Shown piece by piece: positions 1 to 12,400 of a stretch of 64,000 nt of DNA. The notes under the pieces are model-generated. The model was not told where the DNA came from. It was given only the letters and a program-made list of their open reading frames with translations, and searched no databases. The translations under genes were made by a program, and so were the position numbers. Source of the stretch: Penelope pileata (taxonomy: Eukaryota > Chordata > Aves > Galliformes > Cracidae); NCBI GenBank assembly GCA_013396635.1, contig WBMW01005087.1, forward strand, positions 186,001-250,000, given 5' to 3'. How positions within the stretch are numbered: the stretch's first letter is position 1; every line of letters begins with the position of its first letter.

Positions 1-3000
1 AAACAATCTACCACCGGCAGATGCGTGAGAATTTGATGAACAGCCTGTTTCCCTTCCTTCTGACCTTTGCAGGAGGACATACAGAAAGACTTACATTCCC
101 GTTTGGTGCGCTGATGGAAAAACAGTCTGTTTTTCTAGAGGCTTAATTCTCTGATGCGCTCCCTATTGCTCTGCTAATACCCTTTTTGCTTGAAAAAGCA
201 GGAAAGGGAGCTTCACCACCGGTGTTGTACAAAAGAGCTGGGGTTAACAGGCATTAACAAAGGTCACAGCCAACTATTGAATTGCCTTTGTGTAGCATCA
301 GATGGATTATATGAGATAGAATTCTCTTTATTTTCTTTAAGATCCACATTGTGCCGCGTGTGCAAACAGAATTATTTAAATTCCAGTTTATGAATAGCAC
401 ACAAAAACATTCTAAATTACAAACAAAACAAAATTTCTTCCATGCAGTAACAGGTGACATTGTACAACAGAATAAAGGGCACTCGGGGTTCTTCTCCTTC
501 ATGGTTCTTATCTATCTCCTTATTTACTGCTGCTTCTCCTTCCAAGTTAAGTAAGCATGTTCATATGTGGTGGCTGAAAAACGGGTGGGCATGTGGTTTC
601 ATTTCCTTTTTTCTTTGCCATTGTCTCTGCCTGCCTCTGTTGGGGCGTACAGCTCACAGCAAAGGAAAGAGTTAAGAATGCTGGCCCAGAGAGCATCATA
701 CTCACATTAGTTGGTGATAGATAGGAAATGGGTTCCTAGGGCAGGAGATAAGGCAGATTCCTGCCTGGACACACTGACTCCGAGCAGCAGAGTGAGATAC
801 CAGCACAGGGCTGTGGGCTGAAGGCATTTCTGAGCAGAGCTATCCCACCCTGAGGCCAAATGAAACTGCAGTGAGATGGCCCCAGGCTGACAAAGAGTTT
901 CTCTTAGATCCACCCAAAAAACACTGGCTATTAAAACCACCAGGGTAATAACAGTTTACATTTCATTGCCTGCACTTTGAGTAAAGGTCTGTGTAGCCTA
1001 TAACCAAAGTAAGCTTCATCCCTGATCAAAGACAAGCAAAATTTGCAGGAACATTTGCTAAGAAAATACACTTTAAGGAGAGTAAATTAATGGCCATTAT
1101 ACAGATAAACTATTAATTTATGGTGGCACAATTAGAAAGTTATGGCAATAGGAATAAAAATCACACTGCTGTTACAAGGCTTTCTATGAAGTTTGAGAAG
1201 GAGGAGGTCTAGAAGTAGTTGTGCTGTAGGCGAGAACTGCCTTTATTGTTTACTTCCCACTTGGGTTCTTAAACAATCACATCACAGCACGTGTCCCATG
1301 TTGCCTTTCATAAATACTCTTCCCATTTGGAAAATTGAAATAGTATGCTAATCTGTTCCTTTGATAGAAACTTAATTCTGCCCTGTCTGCTCATTATGCA
1401 GATATTCCAGGAATCCAGTCCAAAACTCAGTGAAATCAAAACACAGATTTCCATGGTCATTTATCAAGGTCTTGGTGTGAGGTACTACATGGCGTAAGCA
1501 AGGATGACCAAGTAAAATCTTAAATGAAAGCCACAAAAATGCAAGATATTTTTAAAGCTAAAGAATAAAAAGATGAATGGATCTTTGCTTTTGAAACCTG
1601 AAAGTTTAAAAAGACTCCCAAAAGACTAAAAACAGACGGAAAAATGCTAGCACTTCATACCATGCTCTAATATGCAAGTTTTTTCCTGAAATAACAAAGT
1701 AAATTGAGCGTTTTCAGCAAAGAATAAGAACCATTCACCATCTCCTACAATTCCTTTTTGTGCCATCTGTGCTTACAGCCTTTACAATGCATGAATAGGA
1801 AACACATTGAAGTGCTAAACTAATGCTTCACTGAGAAAAGAAAGAAGCACTAGCCTAAACGAGGCTCTTTTCCTTTTTAACATATACATCCCAATTATCT
1901 GTATAATTGGACTTTCACTCAGTTAATTGCATGTGCAATTACAGTTCAAGTTATTGACATGAAAGAGGACAGAACAATTGTGCCGTGAAATCAACTAACT
2001 TCTCCCTAAAATGTTACAGATTTCTAAACTTTATACACATCTATTAAGTTACGTGCTTTCATTACAAACACATGCCTGTGTTTTTTCATTTTTCTGCCTG
2101 CTGTGAGCATCTCAGCATGGAAATGTTAAGTTTCTTGTACAAGTCTGCAAAATGCAAGCACTGCTTCTGCCTCTCAGAACAGCCCGCTTTTGTTCCCAGA
2201 TAACAGTGCTGCCCTTTTTAGTTCAGATCCTCGATACCAGAGGGTGAGAGAAGAGCTTCTCAGGCATCCTACGAAAGCCTCTGCTGGACTTTGATTTGGC
2301 AGAGCATCAGAACACAAAAACCTGTAGGGAAATGAGCACCCCAAGTTTCAGCCACTTCGTGATTTGCAGCAGCCAGAACTCACACGTGCACAAAGCTGGA
2401 GCGGAGGCTGCCGGAGGTAAATCTTTGTATGGGATTCCTACTGCATCTCTCCTCAGCCCTGGGATGCCCTTTTTCTGAGTGTAAGCAGGACAATGAAAGC
2501 ATTGAGCTGTTTGGCTTTGTTTTGCAGGCTGTGGAAACTAGCTCTCTCCTGGGAGGGGACCTCTGTAAGAGGAGAAGCTGCTATTAGCATCTGTAATCTA
2601 GCAGGGCAGCCAGGGAAACAAGACTCCAGAGCCGTGCATCCTGTGCTGTACACCCTGCAGCCCTTCGGCACACCGTCCTGAAATCCAGCTGAGCTGAGTT
2701 AAATGGAGCAAAGCCTGCCCTACCTGCAGGCAAAGAAAATATTTTACCAAGTAACAGAACCAGTCACTCTTAACATATTCTTTCTTTTTTCTTTTTTTTT
2801 CCAATTCCTGCCCATACTCTTTCTTCTGTGTAAAAGGAGGGTGTCCCATAGCAGACAGTGTGACCACTCATACTGTGAGGTTTCCTAGCCCTAGCCCACA
2901 GACCTTTCTGTGTGGTCACAGGTGTGGGCAGTCCCCCGTGGCAGCCCTGACGCTTTGCGGAGCCATGCTGAGCTCATGTTCCACAGCTCCACGCTCTGTC

Positions 3001-3197
3001 AGGTATGCAGCCCTTCCTCAGATGCTGAGGAGAAGGAATCTGGGGAGAGTATTAGCACCATCCAGATTTCAAATGTGGCCTAACCCTACAGGCCACAGCC
3101 AATCTGCCTCATGGGTAGCCTAGATACACAGCTTCCTCAGCACTGCCTGCACCTCAACTTATAGCTCTGCCGTTCACCTCAGCCCATGCCTGCTTGA
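1..3197. other. Intergenic DNA, no gene recognised
   Basis: There is no reading frame with coding character and no recognisable repeat family. The expected left neighbour in vertebrates is KCNJ8, but its large single-exon Kir6.1 core is absent. This could be distal intergenic DNA or part of an untranslated region. A pyrimidine-rich run lies near 2781-2803. A short inverted repeat (TAATTGCA-TG-TGCAATTA) sits at 1924-1941. Confidence 0.6.
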
Positions 3198-3400
3198 GAA
3201 TCATGGAATCACAGAATGACTTGGGTTGGAAGGGGCCTTAAAGCCTACCCAGTCCCACCCCCTGCCATGGGCAGGGCTGCCACCCACTGGGTCAGGCTGC
3301 CCAGGGCCCATCCAACCTGGCCTTGAGCACCTCCAGGGATGGGGCACCCACAGCTTCTCTGGGCAGCTGTGCCAGGGCCTCACGACCCCAAGAAAATAGG
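3198..3400 (-). mobile_element. CR1 LINE 3'-end fragment (minus strand)
   Basis: On the plus strand it opens with the reverse complement of the CR1 3' tail (AATCATGGAATCACAGAATG), followed by the CR1 core words GGGTTGGAAGGGGCC, CCAACCTGGCCTTGAGCACC and CAGGGATGGGGCACCCACAG. It ends near GGGCCTCACGACCC. The element is therefore a 5'-truncated CR1 inserted in minus orientation with about 200 bp remaining. CR1 is the dominant avian LINE, so this is one of the best pointers to a bird genome. The right edge is approximate. Confidence 0.92.
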
Positions 3401-6400
3401 AATAGGTTCTCACTCGTTCCTCCACTCACAGTGCAACCAGCATGGTTCTGGGCTGGCATCTACCACCCGCTCCCCAAGTGGAAGGCAAGCCTGCAGTTCC
3501 CAAGGATGCTAAGCTGGTTGCTCAGGGATATTCTCTGTTGGTGCTCTGATGCAAGTTGGGTTGCTATGACGTTGACCTTCCTGATTATTTCTTTACACTT
3601 GTCAGGCTCAACCATCTACCTGGAACTGGCACAGTAATATTAAAATTGAACATTAAAACAACCAGACATAGAAAAAGCTCAGATTGTTTCAGTTTTAAAA
3701 CAGTAGGAGTGATGTGCCTTTTTATTTATTTATTGACAATGTTATTACAAGCATCATAGCAAAAATAACAGAGCACTGGAAAATAGACCCTGAAATGCTA
3801 ACCAGAATCTAACTGTAAATCCCACTGATGAGGCTGTTCAGCTTGCTTCCTCAGGGAAGGAAGGCTGAGAAGGATCACACTGTCTATCCCATCCTGTCTG
3901 AACCTTTTCCTGCCTCCTCCTTCCACAAATGCTGAACCACTCGACTAACTTCAGCCCACCAGCAGAGAGATGAAGTTCCCAGAAGTTTCACGAGATGGGG
4001 ACCAGGTAGAGGGGAGAGACCACGTAACACCCAGAGTGACAGAAAGGCTGCTTAGCTCACCCTGTACCAGACCTCAGAGAATCTACAGATGACAGAGGCA
4101 TTAAAAGTGAAACTTATTACCTCCCCCATTCCTGGAACAACTTGCTTTTTCTTGAAGCACAGTGCCCATCACATGGATCTTGATAAACACCTTTATTGAG
4201 ACATTTTAACCAGGGCTGTCAACTGGCTACAGATGTGCTGCACGTGTCCCTGTGCACTATAGCTTTCTCACTGCGCAACAGTCCACCTCTATGGCTGATT
4301 GTAGGAATTAATTTAAAATTATTTTTCTAGGCCTTTGTCACCACATAAGCAAAGCACACGTGATGTGATGTTACTGTATTTCCCTGTGAGGTATAGATGT
4401 CTGAAAAATAGATTTTCCAGTTAAAATGCTTAAAAAGCAAAGGACAGTTTTTACATTCGGGTTGTACATCCATCATAGAGGCACACCTGCTGAACATGAT
4501 GTTGATGAGTGGAAAATTGTGTCTGTCCACCTGCAACGACTTGGGTTTGCAGATTACCAGAAAATTTCCAGTGTCTCCATCATGACACACAGTGTCACTG
4601 GAATCCATATGCTTCAAAGAAAGATGTGGATTTTGTGGAATAAAGGAGACAGAGAGCCAAGCAGGCTGTCTTTGCTTGCTGGCTGCCTCCCTGGTTCTCA
4701 GCACCTTGTAGATCTCTCCATGAGCAGCAGAATTCCTGCCCCTTACACTGGTTCCTTGGATATCAGACTGGATCCTTTATTTTTTAAAAATTTCTTCTGC
4801 AGAAAACTTTGCACAAGATGGTTTGTTTTGGAGGTGCACATTTTCTAAGTGCTTTTTGCAGGTTGCATATTCCATGCTTTGCAATTGCTGGAGCACAAGT
4901 GCCTGGGCACATCCTGACTGAGGAGGTGTAACATATTAGATGCACGATGTTTTGTTGCCTCTTGGTCCTTCCTCCCCAGCGACACTTGGATATTTCTCCC
5001 AGCCACGAGCAGCCATGGGCACGATTCCCACTCTCTACACCCAAGAGCAGACGCTATTTCTTTCCAGTTGACTTCTAGAAGCCCCCGCGTCGCCCTCCCT
5101 CACACGCTGAGAAAGAAGGTGCTCCAGAGGGCCCGGTGCAATGCAAATGGGGCTGCCTCAAAAGGAAAATGAAAGTCGGAGGGCTTGCAACAGGAAACAG
5201 CCTGGGGGCGGGGAGAGTAGGCTGGATGCCTTTCATTGAAATGCAAAGGGAAAATTTTCTTTCACAGGAAGAGCAAGAGCCTCCTCAGGGCGACGATTAT
5301 TTAAAGGAGAGTAGTTGGTAGCAAAACTACGCTAGTTTGGTTCTGAGAAGCAGCGTGAGTTACACAAGCCCTAGTGTGTTCTTGCAAAGGTGTGATGCTC
5401 TCTGGTTTTGTCACGAGATTCCTCACCGCTGTTATCGAATACACCGGTGAAGAGAAAGCCTATGAAGATTTAATGGAAGTAGAAATTAAGCAAATGGGAA
5501 TCTATCCAATCTGACACCAGCTTGTCTCAGGCACACCCAGTAACTGCCACCTGCGCAAGGCCCCGTTTGCTTCAGTCACCCACCCGTACAGCCGCTCATG
5601 CTCTGAACTTCTGCGTGCGAAAGTGACAGATGCAGAGGCCGTTGCCGCCATGCACGTGGGTGGTGGTTTCACAACCAACCGTTCTGCCCTCCTTAGAAGT
5701 TTTTTTAGTTTTGACAGGATGTGTTTGAGTGGATTCACCCAGCAGAGGAGCAATAAAAATGGGAATGGGTTTGACAGGCAGGAGGAAAAGAGGATTTGGC
5801 TCAGTCAGTCAGAGGGGGCTGCCGTGGTTCCGCCAGCACAGCGTTAGCTGGAGGAGGGAACAGCCAGGAGGAGGGTGCCTTAGGGGGAGCACTGCCTTCG
5901 GCAGCACCCGCAGTGATGCCAGCACAGCTGCTACTGCCGTCTCTTTCAGTGCCTTTTCTCATCTGGCACTTCTCTTTCAAACTCACTTGGTCTCCAGCCA
6001 CTGCTGCTGGTGCACTCGTCGTATATCGTCACAAATCCGCCTTACCTCTGGTCCTTGTCCTCAAGGCTTTGCGTTACCCGTGCCCAGCCACCCTTCTGTC
6101 CACCATCCCACAGTTGCCTGTTCCCTTCCATCAGAGCCCCGCTGCAGCTGACAAACAAAGAGAACAAGCTGTGTGGGCAATGCTTTTCTGACTAATTAAC
6201 AAACCAGTAATTGTCTTTTGCAGCCCCCCCCCCGTGTATTTCCCAGCCTCCTGGTTTCTGCCTCTCCTGCATGCCCTGTGCGTGCATGCCGACCCACACT
6301 TGCTGGTCCCTGTGCCATTCCTGTGACGGCACCGCTGCTGTCCTGTGGTGACACGAGGGACAAAAGCTGCTGCTTTGTTCATTCCAGCCTGTCCTGGACT

Positions 6401-9400
6401 GTATAACTGTGCGTGTTAAACAGTGCTGCAAGCAGAAGTAATCAAGGCTGGTTTCCAAAATGTCTCTATCATATGCATTCTTAAATGCCTATGAAAAAAT
6501 TAAGCTTATTAACTTTTTGCTAAGCAAGAAAGCAGGAAAACATCTCTCCTGGCCTTCTTTCCCTGAGCTTGTAGAAAGTTAGTTTATTTGAGAAGCCAGC
6601 TCCTCTCCTATGTGTTATTTGGTAGCTCTCCGAGAGAACAGAGCAGCAGCCACACACAACTTCACAGCACGAGGCTGCAAAGATGGTCAGGGTTGGCTGG
6701 GGCTGTGTTCCCCTGCAGGCATCCTAGGAGACAAGGAAGAAAGCCCCGGACCTCTGTGCCCACCCCGCTCTGGTCCTGAGGGCTGATGGAGGAGCTGGTC
6801 CCTGCCCTGCTGGATGCAGGGGGAAGGCTTTGGGCGAGCAGCCTCAGCACTGTTTTTTCTGTTGCAGCTGTTCTCCAAAGTGCTGGAGATAAAGCTTATC
6901 TCCAGTGCAACTGGAGCCAGCAAGCATGAGGAGTGCTGATGCTTCTAGGCAGGAGCCCTCTCACTACGCAGGGAACGAGCTGACGGAACTGACCACAGTC
7001 TTTGGCAAGCACAAAGGTACCTTGGACTTCATGGGATGATTTATTTTAACCTAACCATTCTCCAGCTGTTTGCTTTCATACAAAAAAAAAAAATTGTGTG
7101 TATCTATGTGAAGAAAGAAACAAATTTCAAGAAGAAAATTTTAAAAACATGCAATTTTTTGATCCAACTTCCATTTTCTAAAGGGGAAGAAACAAGTCCA
7201 ACAGGTTTAACTGGAAGATGGTCTATTTGCAAGGGGAAACCAAATGCTGATCAAGTTCCATGCTTTTTTATCTGTTATCTCTACTGCTTTCCTTCCTGTG
7301 TATTGTAGGATCTCATTCTGCCCTGAAAAACATTCATTTACAACAGACTGAATCTATGTCAGGTTCCTATGTGTGAAACAACCTATTGCAAAGAAATCTG
7401 AGTTGCAAACACTTGCTAATTGGGGTTACAAATTTCTATATTACTACCATTTGGGGATACTCTGTTTAACGACAGCGTGCAACCGGACAGTGCTGTCTCC
7501 AAACGCTGTTGCTTATTTCTGTGCCTTCATGGGATGCTGCTTTGAAATCCCTTTCCTGCATTCAGTGAAACCGGGCTGTGGCGAGGAGGAGCACTGCTTT
7601 GGGTGGTTGCGTTTTCTTTTGAATTTCCTTGCTTAAATGCCTAGCAGCTTACTTCTGCATGACTGGCAGCATATCTAAATGAATGGCCCCTGGCAAAATG
7701 TAAACATCTGGCTTTCTGCTTGGCTGACAAGTCATTTTAACAGATTAGTGAAAACGAGCAAATACCTGTCTAAACAATACTATGATTGCTTTAAAGAAGT
7801 AAATGCATGTGACTAGATATGGAATGTTTTTTTAATGTGTTAAAGAAATATGTTTGTACTCATTTTAAGGAAAAACCACAGTAAGCACCTCCGACATTAG
7901 TATTTCCTCTCCAGACCATCAGCTTCCACGGGGGTCCAGAGCCTCTTTTTCCTGCCAGATCACAATGCCCATCTCAGCACTGATCGCTTTGCAAGCAATT
8001 CCACCGAGGAGAATGGATCTAAACATGGAGTGAAGTGTAAAGGGTAAAGAAGCTGACAAGCCCCTGAAACAGCAAGGCTGCACAGAGGGGCCCTTCGTCC
8101 CTGAAGGGCTCATTTGAGCGGAGGAGGATGGATTTACCTCCCAGAAGGGTTAGGCTAGGCTGAGCAGGCTGTGCTACTGCTTGCTTGAGTTAATGAGCAG
8201 TGTCAAGAGCCTGAGATACCACCTCCTTTCATTCACATTACCACAGCGTGGCTTTTGGCTTTGCCTGGGAGTTAGTTCTCAGTGTGCGTTGCTGGAGATG
8301 CCTTGGTAAGGAAAGTTAAAGCAAGCATTATCTTTTATACAATTCTGTTTACTTGTAATGTAAACTTACTGCAAAACAGACATATCCATCAGCCGCTGTC
8401 TCAATCACTGGTAAATTAGACAATCTCAAGCATATTATCTCAGCTTTACATGTGCTCTATGATTATCACCCTTCATTCATTTATTCTTCTGTCTTGCTAT
8501 AATGAAACACAGCATGACATGACACGCTATAACATGAAATGCAGAAATAACAACTGAGGCAGTACTCACAGTGCTAATCACACATTAGGTTCTTTAGAGG
8601 TCCTGATTTTTGATGCATGATACCAGTCTTGCTTTCTTTCTCATTTGGCTGCAAATCCAGTTACATACAAATTTTGAAGTCCTGGGCCTTGACACAACTT
8701 TTACAGCCCCTTTTATATTGTCTGTTGATACTGCTGTCTCCCAGATGGCTGGAACTATTTGCTGGTGGCTTAAGGGTTTGCTCTAAAATTCTGTATTCCC
8801 TCCATGAGAGACCTCAAACCTGCTCCATGGCGAAAAGAGTAACTGGATAACAGAAAAGACCATGAAAAGGAATTATCAGCTAAGATGTGCTCATTCCAAA
8901 TACTTCGGAGCTGGCTGTATGCAGCACGCCAATACTACCCTGATACAGAGCTCAGGATGGAGCAGATTTTACTGTGTATAGGGTTAAAACATAACTTTGA
9001 AGGAGACAAAGGTGCTGAAGCAAATGGGCAGTCAAGACAGGCAGGGTTGGGATGCAACATCCTGTGGCACCACGACATAACACTGCTTGTGCTATGATCG
9101 AGCCTGGAAATCCAATCAGATTGTGTGATCCCACAGCATAAAATGCCACACCAACAAGCTGCTCCCCCTGCAAACCTTTATACCTCCATAAAAACAGTAA
9201 TACTTTTTGCTCCAGTTGGAGTTTCCACTGACTTCTGGGCTGAAGCTCCAAGTAGAGTGTAGAGCAGAAGACAGCAGTCATGGGAATAAAAATTCTCCCA
9301 GTGCCTCCTGAGCTGGGTAGCTAACAAACTTATTGCTCCAGAGCACAAGCCAGAAAGGTATCGTCAAAGATAGATGCCAAGAAAGCCATCCAACTGTGTG

Positions 9401-12400
9401 GCCTTGATCTTCATTTTCCACCTGAAGAAAACCATAGATCAGTGCAAGCTGGGCCATCTCCACTGTGATTTTCAATCTTCAGACCACTTTGGAAGGGATC
9501 AGAGAAACCTGGAGCCTCTGCACCCTCAGAGTGGGGGTAGCATGCAACAAAGGGCTTTAGGTTAGTAAGCAAGCACCCCTCATTTCCTGGGCCAGGCACC
9601 TGAAATCAGTGAGGGTTACATTACCGTGCGTCACTGAGGGCAGCATAACACAAACATCAGAGACGCTGAGATAATCAGTTACAGGGTCAGGCAGCCTCAG
9701 TGGCTCCTGACACAGCTACCTCACAACGGCTTATTTCAGCCATGTTGCTGCTCCCTTGCTGTTTGAGACTGAAATAACCATAACCTTTTGCAACACTAAA
9801 TGCTACCTTTGAACACATTTTATCAGTGAAGAAGCACACTGGTCTAAATGGCACCAGAACTCCCAGAACCAGTACTTCTGAGACTCTTAACAGCCAGAAG
9901 CACTTAGATTCTTTTCTTTTTCAATTTCTGTGATGATAGCACTCATTGCATCCTGAAGGGCCATCAGCTCCCCCAGGACTCACCAACCCCAGCTTTACAG
10001 AACGCTCTGCCAGAGCTCACCAGCTGTTTCATTCATGCTGTAACCCCACTGCATATCTTTTTCTTATTTCAGCTAACAAGACCGTGACAGAAGTCATCCC
10101 AACTGAAAGCAGACCTCCAACGCCTGAGCAGCAGAGGGAAGCTGAGCTGCAGCAGCACGCAGAGAGGAGATGGTGTTCCCACAACAGGGCCCGTTTTGCC
10201 TTGTTACAGTGTGGGCACTTAATGCTGCTTAATGGCAGCTGCTATAAATACGCGGGCAGTCACTTGACCTTGGCAGCTGCTTTGGCTAAAATAATTCCCT
10301 TTGAAGCTGGCAGGGGCACAATGGGAGCACGTGCCTGCTGCAGCAGGGTGCTGGGCTGGAAGGAGTGACCTTGGCATTCCACTGAAGGTGCAGCTTCACG
10401 GCCCGCTGCTGCTGAGCCTTCCTTCTCCTGCACACCCCATCTCTTCCTCTTCCCTGCTGCATGTCCCTGTCCTCTTTTCTTGTGTATCTGATCAGACTAA
10501 AAGGCAATCTTTTTTTTTCTCCCCAGCAATGATCAGCTCACTTTGAGAGTGAAAGGAAAGAAAAATGCACTTCTAGGGTTCAGCACAGCTGTCCCCATAA
10601 CAGACATCTAAATGAGAAAAGTTGAATGAGCATTACTTTTTTCCTTTCACTGTAAGGCGAGTAGTCAACTAAAAGTCTATGTTCTACTTATTTAAAGGCA
10701 GGTGAGACAAATCCCATCATTAAAGTTTGTATTCATCTCATCTGCTGTTCCCCATTGAGAAGTTTTCTGGGACAGTAGACCATATCCCTCCAGCATCATA
10801 GTAAAACATGGGCATTCCTGCAGGCTATTCATCCTCTTGGCCTGTATTTTAGGATTAGTCAAATTACTCTCAGGATCAAGTGTCAGGTGCTGATATTATG
10901 CCATTAATGGATCTATCAGGATCTGTGATTTTTTTCCAGTTAAATTCCTTGGGGATTGGCATTTCACTGCTGAGCAAGACCAGAATTGTCTCTGTCATGC
11001 CTGATTTTAGAATCACAGCATCAGCTTCATACTGGTCAGATCTTCAAACGAGATGCCTTCGTTTGCCTCACAGCCATCCATGGAAGTAAAGGTTGCCCAA
11101 GCACAGTGCCCACAGCCATTTTTCATGGCAAAGTCCAGTTGGAAGAGGGCTTGTTCTGAAAATCTGTCTTCACTCCTTTAATAACGAGTATCTTCTAATT
11201 GATATTTAGATAATACAAATAGTTCACAAGTAGTACATCACAAGGCAACTGAGTAGTTGCCTAGAAGCCACAACTGTATTTTTTCATCACTTACCACACC
11301 AAAAATAACGCAGAGCCCTGGTCTAAGCTCTAAGTGTTGCTGCTACAGTAACACCAATCTGAAGCTACTACAGTGCACCATTGGAACTTATCATATGGAA
11401 TAATGTGCCTATGCTGTAGTGTAACTATTCTCTAACTACAGATACCCATGCACACACTAGGTATCAAAGGTGTTTTGGTCGATGCAGCATGGCTCATACG
11501 GAGAGATGGCATGACCTATCCCAGGAACAAGATCTTGCTCTACAAGATGCAATTCCTCCGTAAGAACTGTTGGCTGTACTTTCATAGTCTAACTGCATTG
11601 CCAAACCCTTTCTAGTGTAGATGAAATCTTAGCATTGGCAGAACTAGGAGAACATGGAGTGAAAAATAATAGCAATAAGTAATAGGTGAGGATAATCATC
11701 CATGCTCACTCAGCCTGCCCAGTTGCTATTTAGAATTCACGACAAAAAACAGTTACCTTGTACGAACAGGAACAAATGTCAAGCTCCTTTATTACAAGAA
11801 GCAATGATCATGAACACACAGCTGCAAATACAATATGCTCAGTATATATGTATCCTCTTACTATACTTCCTATTGTACAGCAAGACCATTTAATTATGTT
11901 TTGTAGAATGAAGAAACAAGTAAACAGAAAGTAGAATGTAATCACCATTGTGTGTGTATTCTTCTTGAAAGTCAAACACCCCATTTCCAAGTACATACAA
12001 CAGTTGCAATGATACTGAACATCACTTGTGAAATAATATGGGAAGATACAATACAAACTGAAATGCATTAAGCAGTCTCATATATCCAGTAATTTAAAAT
12101 GAAATAGGTTTGCAAAAGGGAGCTACCACAAGGTGCATCACTTGTACTGAGGAAAAGTAAACAATAAGTTTAGGACATCACACAGTTTTGAGGGCTTTTA
12201 ATCTACTAACTGCTCACTCTTCAATTCCAAAGTTTATTCATTTTCATTTCTATTCCAAGTCCTGCTGAGTGCAACTAAATCCAGACAGGGTACATTTCTA
12301 CTTACTTTTCTTATGGGTCTAACAAAGAAATCAACAAAATACTACAAGGAACTTGTGACTTTCCAAACCTGTCAAATCTGCAGCTGCCCACGTGCATATG

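Noticed and set aside
3201..3637. Frames of 74-104 codons around the CR1 fragment
   Set aside because: They translate the non-coding 3' end of CR1 and flanking DNA; no reverse transcriptase motif is present.
5729..6191. Overlapping 131-140-codon frames in a GC-rich patch
   Set aside because: Three frames on both strands are open at once, the text is low-information Ser/Pro/Ala, and no start context or splice partners are visible.
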